Below are positions 20,801 through 28,665 of a stretch of DNA of 33,633 nt, in pieces. The translations under genes were made by a program, and so were the position numbers. The number at the start of each line of letters is the position of its first letter. The stretch's first letter is position 1. Origin of the DNA: Intoshia linei (lineage: Eukaryota; Orthonectida; Rhopaluridae); assembly GCA_001642005.1 (NCBI GenBank), contig LWCA01000287.1:1-33633 (forward strand), written 5' to 3'. A model generated the notes under the pieces. That model was given only the letters and a program-made list of their open reading frames with translations. It searched no databases and was not told where the DNA came from.

Positions 20801-21665
20801 AATAATAAATTAAAAAATACCATATCGTACAAACGTTTAGAAATGATATCATTAGTTATTTCAGTTTGCGATGACATGCATTTTGCATTCGCAAGTCTAT
20901 AAAATGAAATTATCAATATCAAGAGATAAATCATACTTGTTAGGGATAGAAGCAGTGGAAATTGTGTTTGAATTGGAGTCAATGTTAGATGAACAAACTT
21001 GACAAATTGATGAAACATTATGATGGCTAATTTTTGTCAAAACAAGGGGAGAATCAATGGAGCGAAATGAATCAAAACTGAAAGTATCTTTTCTAAAATG
21101 GCGATTAAATATATAAATATCAGTTAATAAGTTTCAAAAACACCACAAATTGATACAAAAATATATACTACAGTCCAGTCTGTTCAATGACAACACAGCT
21201 CAATTTAAACTTAAAATTTTTTTATAATTAATACAATTTCATGTATATTATACATTGTATAATAATAAATACAGTAGACGGTGTTAATTCAAATTGTCAC
21301 TTAAATTCGAACCATAATGTTCACATTGACCAATTTGAACTGCAAATTGGACAGATAATGGAAATTACGCAGTTCTAAATGTTTCTTTTGAGCATGATTC
21401 TTTACTTTTTAAGTTATAAATTGTTTTTTTTCTAAAATGGCTACAGATTAATAATTATTTATGTAAATGAAAACTTTTTAGGTAATTTAAATAAATTTAA
21501 ATCTTTTGAATAAAAATCCAAATGAATCAAATTTAATCTGATTGGTAACGAAACTGATACTCCCCATTTTGTTTCAAGTATTTCATGGTCAATATCTTTT
21601 TCTGGCAAGGAACATGTTGACTTCATTTCCGAATATGAAGTGGAGCAAGAACTGGAATTGTTCAT
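14885..21665 (-). CDS. CCDC186: CCDC186-like (C10orf118/CCCP-1) coiled-coil protein
   Basis: Eleven exons join without a frame error: 21475-21665, 20937-21092, 20821-20896, 19834-20046, 19544-19702, 19441-19470, 18568-18656, 18359-18524, 15971-16055, 15795-15874 and 14900-14989, about 445 residues. The start is firm: ATG at 21665 directly preceded by an in-frame TAA. The first 150 residues are polar. From exon 4 on the protein is a continuous coiled coil rich in K, E, N and L. Identification rests on exon 4 (M-V-M-K-F-A-E-G-E-K-K-N, close to the same motif in CCDC186) and on the last exons (D-L-N-R-Q-L-R then a serine/glycine-rich break). CCDC186 orthologues act with RAB2 and EARP at the Golgi in dense-core vesicle formation. 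The conserved C-terminal coil after the serine-rich break was not found. If exon 11 is not spliced it runs to a TAA at 14885. Five introns carry transposons or repeats. Family assignment is good, exact orthology moderate. Confidence 0.75.
15078..15566. repeat. Foldback-like element with head-to-head minisatellite arms (A3)
   Basis: The left edge (GGTAAATAAATATCAATTTT then TATAATATAAAAATTA) is repeated in inverted orientation at 15523-15566. Between the edges, units with TAAAGGGGAGGGTTTTTAAA run one way in the left half, and the complementary AAACCCTTCCCC...TAAGGTT runs the other way in the right half. An 11 bp direct repeat ATCTAAGCCTT lies just outside on both sides (15060-15070 and 15571-15581). 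It sits in the intron between the last two recognised exons of the CCDC186-like gene. Confidence 0.7.
15618..15649. repeat. (AAATT)n microsatellite
   Basis: About six copies of the pentamer AAATT. Just before it, at 15592-15608, CAGTGTTTCTTAACTTTTTT resembles a hAT left end, but no right partner was found. Confidence 0.8.
16106..17629 (-). mobile_element. Tc1/mariner-type transposon with long (about 190 bp) inverted repeats
   Basis: A 1524 bp element flanked by TA (16104-16105 and 17630-17631). Left end CACAGTGTGTCAATTTATTA, right end its near complement. The inverted similarity continues inward for about 190 bp, up to a second internal copy of the GTCAATTTGTTAGGCAAAT motif next to the transposase start. 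A broken DDE transposase is encoded on the minus strand. The element lies in an intron of the CCDC186-like gene (16056-18358) in the same orientation as the host gene. Confidence 0.9.
16339..17413 (-). pseudogene. Tc1-like DDE transposase, inactivated
   Basis: Starts M-G-Q-K-N-D at 17413, with an N-terminal helix-turn-helix (I-T-D-L-L-A-R-G-K-T-T-L-Q-I-S-K-V-L). Then come the first catalytic aspartate (V-L-F-T-D-E-C), a second region F-M-H-D-N-A-P-S-H-S, and W-P-L-N-S-P-D-L-N-P-I before the C-terminal part (S-I-E-S-L-W-N-A-I-K). All three core regions can be seen, but at least one frameshift near 17285, an in-frame TAA near 16914 and more stops downstream break the gene. Only the relic is described; no active enzyme is expected. 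Confidence 0.85.
17632..17800. mobile_element. pogo-like MITE abutting the mariner element
   Basis: A 169 bp element with 24 bp inverted ends starting CAGTCAATCCTGTTCAATAT and CAGTGAATCTTCTTCAACAT (complement). It is flanked by TA at 17630-17631 and 17801-17802. The left TA is the same dinucleotide that borders the mariner element. The ends belong to the same family as the relic at 580-1394. Confidence 0.85.
17801..18358. other. Intron sequence, AT-rich palindromic
   Basis: Rest of the CCDC186-like intron. It contains an AT-rich near-palindrome around 18030-18070 (TATATATGTGTATAATATAT). The 100-codon frame running through here starts inside the pogo MITE and shows no family features; I do not call it a gene. 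Confidence 0.5.
18733..18790. repeat. Dispersed GTAC-hairpin motif, copy 2
   Basis: CTAGATGGCTGTTATGTACT-TCGTACAAATAGCAG followed by CTCTGCCGAAG. It matches the complement of 7055-7115 (same order, including CTGCCGAG) and the core matches 25095-25140. The core folds as a hairpin around GTAC...GTAC. Confidence 0.65.
19075..19106. mobile_element. Solitary hAT-like terminal sequence
   Basis: The complement reads CAGTGTTTTTCAAGCGGGGT, a typical hAT end, but no matching left end was found upstream in the intron. Confidence 0.4.
19176..19335. repeat. Minisatellite of about 19 bp units
   Basis: About nine tandem copies of TTTTTTCCGTTATAGTGGA with few changes, in the intron 18657-19440 of the CCDC186-like gene. 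The unit resembles a pogo-type terminal repeat in composition, but no element ends flank it. Confidence 0.85.
20225..20757. mobile_element. piggyBac-type MITE
   Basis: Perfect 15 bp inverted ends CCCATATACTCCCAG / CTGGGAGTATATGGG, flanked by TTAA at 20221-20224 and 20758-20761, exactly the piggyBac target. Non-coding, 533 bp. It is inserted in the intron 20047-20820 of the CCDC186-like gene. Confidence 0.93.
21175..21300. mobile_element. Two pogo-like terminal sequences in intron 1 of the CCDC186-like gene
   Basis: TA-CAGTCCAGTCTGTTCAATGA at 21173-21194 and TA-CAGTAGACGGTGTTAATTC at 21270 onwards both fit the pogo end family (CAGTCNA...TTNAATNTGAAC). I could not pair either with a convincing right end, so complete elements are not claimed. 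Confidence 0.4.
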
Positions 21666-22169
21666 TTAATCTCATAAAAAATTAAATGTTTCCAATTTTA
21701 TGTATGTCAGTATCGATACAGTTAGTACAGCAATATGTAGTGTAGCAACTTGATATAATGATTAAAATATATCAGATAAAAATCAATTTGAGTCATTCAC
21801 AAGGTAATGTCTAGGACTCGAAGGTAAAGCTAGTGCTAATGTTTATATTAATTATAATTTTTAACCAGTGTGGTAACTTATTTAGTCACATTATGGAATA
21901 TCAATAACTATAAATATATAATGATTAAATCATTAATTATAAATTCTAATTCAACATGTATAACTTTTGCAAGATGTCTTGTTTGTTTGTTGTCTTGATT
22001 CTTGAATATTTTTTACTGTCTTGTAAATATTCCATCATAGTAATTTTGATGTAGAAATATTTCATTTTTCTTAATACAATTTTTCATCAAAATCAAATAA
22101 CGTTTCTAACATAATCATGGTATTTTATCAAAACTTACATTAAAATGTCAATTCTTGCAAATGCTTTAA
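21666..22169. other. Region upstream of the CCDC186-like gene
   Basis: Should contain its promoter. No sequence motif could be assigned and no exon was recognised. Confidence 0.4.
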
Positions 22170-22537
22170 TTAGTACAAGATATTTTCCCTAAGGGTTTCA
22201 ATTTGATTGATGAAATGGTTGAGAGAACTACAATTGTTTTTGTAGATGAAGACGCCAATTTGAGAAGTTGAAAATAGGTTTTTGGAAGCGGTAAAAAATG
22301 TAACAAAAGAAAAATTTTTAGAGCAGAATTCTCAGTTAACTTTCATTTTAATGTTTAAACACTTAAACTAAATACTATACAAGTATTTCACTGGAAATGG
22401 TTAAGTGCTTTTTGGACCATGGTCAATTGAAAATATTTGACTACTTGCCTAAGGAATCTTGGCCTATAAATCGTATATTTATTGATAAAAAAATTTGTAG
22501 TGTATTTTGGCAATTCCCTCTTATGAAAATCAATTAA
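22170..22537 (+). pseudogene. Possible decayed coding sequence in three successive frames
   Basis: Three protein-like frames follow one another: 22170-22271 (including F-N-L-I-D-E-M-V-E-R-T-T-I-V-F-V-D-E-D-A), 22264-22371 (F-L-E-A-V-K-N-V-T-K-E-K-F-L-E-Q-N) and 22373-22537 (L-D-H-G-Q-L-K-I-F-D-Y-L-P-K-E-S). They use frames 0, 1 and 2 in turn, as expected for a gene broken by small indels, with no splice sites between them. I recognise no family. It could also be chance in low-complexity sequence. Confidence 0.3.
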
Positions 22538-22845
22538 CTTGCCATTTTTGTAATGATGACAAAGTACATAATGCAACAAAGACCCATATAAAATAAAAAA
22601 TTTATTATATCGAATATTGATCCAAAATGTGGATTTCACATACAGATAAATAAATATATCTTAATAATAATACTATTAAAATATATAAATCCATTTAATT
22701 TTATATTTTTATGTGAATGTGTCAAAATTTGAAACTTCTGGAAAATGATTTACAGCATTGACTGAACCCATATCCTCTAATGTTATATATCCGTTTTTAG
22801 CAAGGTTTCTTCTAAATGGAAGTAAATAAAATAAAATATACAATA

Positions 22846-23571
22846 TTACTTCTTATTGAGATAGCGATACATGATAAATGCAATCACGGGAACAGAAGAA
22901 ATGACGATGCACATGATCACAATCAAAACAGCAGGATTAGATGCATCAGATACATGTTTTCCTTGATTACGTTCTGTAAGCGGTGTGAGAGGTTTATACG
23001 GTGTTGATTCATTACGAAAACGATCAGTTTCATTGATATGATAAAGTGGAAAGTCTTGAATTTTTTGTTTAACCGTTGTGGATAGATTGTTCAAAGAATT
23101 TGATTCATGTAAATTTGAATCTGGCGTACTGATTGGTTTAATTGTACTGGATGTAATATTAGATAAAGTTAGATTTTCCACAGTTGTAGTTTCAGTTTCA
23201 TTTTTATTTACAGGATTTATAATCTTTGTGTCATTTAAATTTAAACTTTTTCCACCAAAATCAGTACTATTTGTTGAAGTTGCATTAGATAATGGAATTG
23301 GCTCAATTTTTGAATCTGTAATATTGCCATTTACTAAACTGTTGACCGTGTCAATGCTACTGTGTGTCTCATTTAATTTTACGGTGGAATTGTCGACTTT
23401 TATTGTCATATTTTTTGGAGAATCAGTTTGGTTAGTTTTTTTTACATTGTCATAGTTGTAATCTGTCGTATTGTCCAGGCTAAATACAATGAACGATACT
23501 AAATTCAATTAAAATACAAATTTTATTCATTTCTTACGTAATACAACTATCGTTGAAATTATAATTTTCAT
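22846..23571 (-). CDS. Mucin-like, heavily N-glycosylated type I membrane protein
   Basis: Two exons: 23538-23571 and 22846-23498, joined across a 39 bp intron (GTAAGA...TTTAG), giving 228 residues. Splicing explains why the long frame has no ATG of its own. The 34 nt first exon supplies M-K-I-I-I-S-T-I-V-V-L, which together with L-S-F-I-V-F-S makes a clean signal peptide (residues 1-18). The ectodomain of about 180 residues has no cysteine and about 15 N-x-S/T sequons, with many free S/T, so it should be an extended glycosylated stalk. A single membrane helix lies at about 201-222, followed by a very short basic tail (Y-R-Y-L-N-K-K). No family recognised. The layout fits a small cell-surface mucin or adhesion protein. 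Confidence 0.75.
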
Positions 23572-24139
23572 AAGTTTCTTGATTTGAAAATAATTAACTT
23601 CAAATAAACAGAATCATTCGTTCTTATCAATTAATCCAAGTTTGTTATGGAACGTATCTTGGTAATACATTGTGGCGACATTTTATAAATAATTTGAATA
23701 CGTTCAAGTTAAATTTTATTCAGTTATGTAGGACACGTGGATTCTCTAATTTATTGATTTTTTAAATTTATAATCAACAAAAAATGAGACAATGAGATAT
23801 TATTACAATAATATTAACAAATTGAAAATGATTTAATGATTCAATCAATTTAGTTTTTGAAACACAATTTGTACAATGTACAATCCTTTACTTAAATAAA
23901 AATATATAAAATTGAATGTCTGTGTGTTACCGTATACTTAAAAAATGAACAGTCGTAGAATTTAAAAAACCTAATTTCTAATAGTTTTTCGCAAGGTGTG
24001 TTGATATCTATTTTTCAATTTTCGAATTTGAGTTCTTTAGTGCATAAACCTAACATCAACCCAAAAATTTAATCAAAAATAAATTCGGGACGAGTTGCAA
24101 AAAAATCATTAACATTGTCGTAAATCTTAAAAAAGATTC
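23572..24139. other. Upstream region of the mucin-like gene
   Basis: Presumably contains its promoter. From about 23905 (CTGTGTGTTACC) weak similarity to the left part of dispersed repeat R1 may begin. No exon seen. Confidence 0.4.
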
Positions 24140-25020
24140 AGAAACGCACACCTATGTGGTCAAAACCATAAATTACCCTTTTTTTAATAAATGACAATAT
24201 ACATAATTAAATTTTAATGTAGTCCTACAATTTAAAAAAAATTTACAGTTGATACAATTATATCCAGTAAACCAGTACTTTCCAACCGGTGTGTCGCCAA
24301 ACTTTTTAAAATTTGTATGACCAAATAAAATTTTTGGTTTTAAATAGCATAAATAAGATTTTCAAATGAAAATAAAATTTTTACATAACTAAAATAGTGT
24401 TATTTTTCACTAAATTTAATTAAATTCATCACCAAAATGATTATTTTACAGTCAAAATCAATAAATAAAACATCAAATTACTTATAAAATACACCTTTTC
24501 ATATCGTTTTTGAAATAATGAAAAAATAATTTAAATCTCGTTTATACAAATGTAATTTTTTTAATAAGATTACATATATAATTATTTTTAATCTATAGTG
24601 GAGCAGTTATTTTAAATTTATTTTGAGATTATTATTGGAAAAAATTTCGTTTCAACGAATCAATAGTATATTTTTAGATTGGTTTATCGCAAAAAGTTTT
24701 CCGATTGAAATGTGTGTCGCCAACCAAAATGGGTTGGAAAGCACTGCAGTAAACACACACAAAATTCAATATAACAGAGTCACCCCTTCACGGTCAAAAA
24801 AGAACTTTAGTATTCATTTTAAAACTATTTTATTGTGATACAGTTTATTCCAATTGATATAAATACACAATTTCAACCTCAGAAAATCCTCAGAAATCTA
24901 CGCATTCCTGGTGAAAAATAACTTTTAATATATTATCAACCAATACTTTTAAAATGTTTGGACTAAAATTAAAATATTCATCTTACAATTTCAAAAAAAA
25001 TGTAAATCATGTGTAGACGT
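24140..25020 (+). repeat. Dispersed repeat R1, copy 3, interrupted by a hAT MITE
   Basis: The segments 24140-24272 and 24755-25020 together align with copy 2 (5695-6440): CCTACAATTTAAAAAAAATTTACAG on one side of the insertion and TTCACGGTCAAAAAAG, TTATTCCAATTGATATAA and GGTGAAAAATAA on the other. Without the insertion and one target copy, the R1 reading is continuous. Confidence 0.8.
24273..24746. mobile_element. hAT-type MITE nested in repeat R1
   Basis: A 474 bp element with ends CAGTACTTTCCAACC and (complement) CAGTGCTTTCCAACC. It is flanked by a perfect 8 bp target duplication CAGTAAAC at 24265-24272 and 24747-24754. Non-coding. The perfect duplication points to a fairly recent insertion. 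Confidence 0.93.
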
Positions 25021-25094
25021 TCATTGTCAATGAAAGTTGAGATTTTATTATTGAATTTATTTTTTCGGTTGAATTAAAAAAGTCTCCAAGTCTC

Positions 25095-25140
25095 GCAGTT
25101 AGGATGCTGTTTTGTACTTTGTACAAAACAGTCATATAGT
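25095..25140. repeat. Dispersed GTAC-hairpin motif, copy 3
   Basis: GCTGTTTTGTACTTTGTACA followed by AAACAG, a near-perfect hairpin. It resembles the cores at 7055-7115 and 18733-18790. Confidence 0.55.
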
Positions 25141-25230
25141 TAATTATAATGAATTGAAATAAAATTTTAACTGATAGAAATAATTATAAAAGTGTATTTA
25201 TACTATTTACAAGGTTTTATAACCATTAAA

Positions 25231-28200
25231 TTAATCTTTATTTGGATTAATAATTGGCGGATAAATTTCATTTTTTATTAATTCTTGTTTATCCAACTAA
25301 AAATAAAATTAATTGATAAATACAATGAGCCATTATAATTTTTATTATCCAATTATTGACCAATATTGGATGAATCAGTCTACAGAAAAAATGGAATGCA
25401 TTCCATCATATAAAAAATATAAAATTTACAACTACAATTATACTGTAGTTCAAAACTTACTTTACTTGAAGCTTGAAATTTAATTGATTCTTTCTTAGCT
25501 TCAATCCCAACTTCTCCAGTGCAATACGAATCATAAATTGTAGACATACAACACTTATATCCCCATTCGCCATTTAGATAATGAGAACCCCATATAGTCT
25601 AAAAAATATAATATTTAAAAAAATGAGATAATATAATATATTAGAGCAGTGAATGAATTTTACTGTTTTAATGGTCAATAAAAATTTTTTTTAATATTTA
25701 TTTATTATACATATGTATAAATAAATTGTCCCTTCGATCCCATTTTCTATTGATTGTATTAGATCTAGCAAATAGTGCAACTAATCCACTAATGGGGTAT
25801 GAAATGGGACACAAAGGGGGGGGGGGTTGTGTAACACTAAATTATAAAATCTAAAAATAAAAAAATTACAACGTGATTTCCATGATAATCGTCTTCAGGG
25901 TAAATAGAAAGAATCTTGGTAACATTGGAACTCTTAATTAATTTACCCGTATTGTCATATTCCTCATATGCATCAGTTTGAGAAATATCCAATATTTTGT
26001 CATGATCTTTCATATACTGTTCACCCCCATATTTGTTAATAATATCTTTGGATAACGAAATTTTGTGATGTTTAACCCTCTGTTTATATGCTTTATTTAA
26101 TAAAGCTAATTTGGTAGGATCAGCTGACAACTGAACTTCAGTCCCTCGCTCATAAGCTTCCCAGGCAAAGAGCTGCTGTTGAGTCATATTTTGAACATCA
26201 CCAGACGCTAATTCAAAATTGTCACCAAAATAGTTCTTATTGACGTCGCTTTTATTGGTACCGACAAAAGGATTATCACGCATTGAACGACTTTTAGGGT
26301 CATAAAACGCTGAACTCAAATCCAAATTGTACAAATATTTAGCCGTATCCTCTCTAATCCTCAAATTTCTAACAGTAATACGTTCTTTAGACTCAAATTT
26401 TTGTCCTGGTACATCACCAGTTTCTTCGACTTCTTCGTCAGATTTTTTGTCATTAAATTCATTTTCTTCGTCTGCTTTTAAAACAGACTCATTTAATTTA
26501 TCTTCTTTTAATTTTTTACGAGTTTCTTCAATGCTTTCAAACTCTTCTACAACTTCATTATACATTCTAGGATCATACCCCTTCCATCTGTCTCTCTTTG
26601 CAGAAAAATTTAAATTATCGTAAATTTTTTTCTCGACTTCCGTAGGAATGTATCCATCGTCAGAGCATAAATTTTTATTGGAAAATTTTGCAGATATTTT
26701 TCGAGGTTTTTCCATGCATTCCTTTTTTGTGTGCCCCATTGCTCCACAGTTTTCACAGGCCCCAGGTCGATAATGTGTTGAAGGTGGTCGTTTCAATCTG
26801 CTACGTTTTTTCATGATTTCATCAGTTTCGTCGATTGTCACCACATGTTCATAGTGTCTTTGGTGCGATAATGTTGGTGCTCCAGTAGTAATATACCACG
26901 GTGCATCCATCATGTATCTTGGAATGTGTGGATTTATGTCGCTAAATATTGAATTAGTGATATCAAGTACATTTTATTTTTGGTTTAATAAATATAATCA
27001 GAATATACGACAGTCAGTCATTTTGGGTTGGTCCCAAATACAATAGACCTAACTTCCCAGTACTTTAAATTAATTAAAAATAATCTTTTTAAAATGTCTT
27101 TCTAATTATTATGTATCATTGTCGACCTCCACGTTTTTTTATTTAGATATTATTATTAAATTAATTTTTTGATATTTCATTTTTGAAAATTATAAAAACT
27201 ACATACGCTAATTTGTAAATCATCGCTTTTGTGAAAGATTTTGTTAATACATGTATAATATCTATATTTTTTAACCAAACTTTAAAAGAGTTTCTAAATT
27301 TTTTTTTTGAATAATCAAAGTTAAGATTTTTGATTTGTGCAAATTGTTTTATCACTTCATTTAAAGTGTAAATACATTACAGTTTGGTTAAAAAAAATAT
27401 TAAATACTCCCTGGAAAGTTTGGTTAAAAAATATATATAGTATTCTCCCACTACTCGCCAACTCTATAACTCGCCATTAATTTAAAACCATTATTCAAAA
27501 TAAGTTTACAGTTAACTGTTATTTTGTATTAAATTTTACAATTTGTATTACAATTTACATTTTATTGTAATTTAACCTTTAATTTAAAGGTTTTATCTGC
27601 TGTTTCTATAGTTTTAAATTCTCTATTTCGCTAAATTTTTCTAAATCCCAAGAATGGCGAGTTATAAAGACTCTTTATTACAGAAAATACTGTATATAAA
27701 AAAAATTTTAACAAAATCTTTTACAAAATCGAAATTTACAAATTGACGCACTACGTAACATACATTATGTATTTTAGTTGAGTCATTTTTAAGATTGTAG
27801 ATTTTAAGACCATTGTAACAACGCACAGAAAATAATTTAATTGTAAATAATTAAAAAAAAAAAAAGAATCAAAAAAATGCGCGTAAAATTTAAATTATTA
27901 TTTATAGTGAGTTTTTAATTCAACTTTTCATTTATACACAGACAGTCAAATTTTAACACCGATAAGAACTATCGCGATCATTGAATAACAAAGAAATGGT
28001 TATAGTGCAATCTCAATACAAGAACTGCGACACATTTTTCAAAGCGAGCGACATAACTTTAATAATTAAAAATATCAGCGTGACAATATTCATATCACCA
28101 CAATTTTTCCCAAGCATTCAATGTTCATTTTAAAAAATTGATATATAAAGTAAATAATTCAAAATAAAAGCATACTGTCCTCGTTCATCTTTGAGTGGAG

Positions 28201-28443
28201 CCATAGCTCCATCTTTTCTGGCCTCGTCCAATTCCTGATATTTTTTATAATCGGATCGTGATTTCATTCTGGTAACATCGCCATCCTCATCAACATCTTG
28301 CAACTAATTTTCAACTTTAATATTGTAAAAATAATTGGCCACATTTGACAATAACTGTATAAATCTGCATAAAGCCGTATAATATAAATTTAAAAACATA
28401 CTTTAATAATTTTAGAAACGGGTAACGTGTGTTTTTGGGACAT
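25231..28443 (-). CDS. SLU7: Pre-mRNA-splicing factor SLU7
   Basis: Five exons: 28402-28443, 28176-28303, 25873-26941, 25461-25598 and 25231-25296, in frame, 480 residues (animal SLU7 is about 570-590). Residues 57-80 match the H/D-I-N-P-H-I-P core. A CCHC zinc knuckle follows at about C119, C122, H127, C132 ([14 protein letters not shown]). Then K-R-D-R-W-x-G-Y, the block [21 protein letters not shown], and after the junction to exon 4 [15 protein letters not shown]. These are the landmark blocks of SLU7, a second-step spliceosome factor that fixes 3' splice-site choice and binds through the knuckle. The lysine-rich C-terminal tail is missing. The start ATG at 28443 heads a divergent promoter shared with SUZ12. 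Intron 2 (26942-28175) holds a minisatellite remnant and a MITE, and intron 3 a run of eleven G. Confidence 0.95.
25816..25826. repeat. Homopolymer of eleven G
   Basis: G11 on the plus strand (C11 in the SLU7 transcript), about 46 nt downstream of the SLU7 exon 3 donor, in an otherwise very AT-rich region. The length is uncertain in read data. Confidence 0.8.
27270..27435. repeat. Minisatellite fragment with inverted units (A7)
   Basis: Around 27275 the unit reads AACCAAACTTTAAAAGAG, and at 27381-27432 the complementary orientation appears twice (CAGTTTGGTTAAAAAA, AAAGTTTGGTTAAAAAA). Same unit family as the other arrays, again in head-to-head arrangement, inside SLU7 intron 2. Confidence 0.65.
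27438..27692. mobile_element. TA-flanked MITE with about 40 bp inverted repeats
   Basis: A 255 bp element flanked by TA (27436-27437 and 27693-27694). The left end TAGTATTCTCCCACTACTCG...TATAACTCGCCAT pairs with the right end, whose complement is CAGTATTTTCTG...TATAACTCGCCAT. Non-coding; probably pogo/Tc1 superfamily. Inserted directly beside the minisatellite fragment in SLU7 intron 2. Confidence 0.88.
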
Positions 28444-28665
28444 TTTAAAAGATATGAAATGAAATGTATATAAATTAAAACGAATACATTATAATATATA
28501 CTTTATTGGTATGTTACTAAAACGACTGCATTATATTGTACAATGAAACAATTAAATTAATAGTATAATGGTTACTAAAAAGAAAATTGAACGAATAAAA
28601 GGTTTATATATCTAAACTTTAAAATTTTATTGTAATCAATAGTGGTATGTGAATTTTACAAAATA
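28444..28665. promoter_or_regulatory. Divergent SLU7/SUZ12 promoter region
   Basis: The 222 bp between the SLU7 ATG (minus) and the proposed SUZ12 ATG (plus) must contain both 5' UTRs and start regions. It is AT-rich. No TATA or initiator can be singled out. Confidence 0.6.

Noticed and set aside
20649-21018. Minus-strand frames with membrane-like stretches
   Set aside because: They are read-through of short introns of the CCDC186-like gene; the spliced frame uses a different phase for exon 2 (20937-21092).
22150-22196. Ribosomal uS8-like start M-S-I-L-A-N-A-L
   Set aside because: Only eight residues resemble the family and the frame stops at once; nothing downstream fits.
22388-22639. 83-codon minus-strand frame
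   Set aside because: Begins with GTG, has no acceptor or motif, and lies opposite the decayed plus-strand frames; not enough to call a gene.
23078-23455. 125-codon plus-strand frame
   Set aside because: Antisense shadow of the mucin-like gene; its hydrophobicity mirrors the N/S/T-rich stalk.
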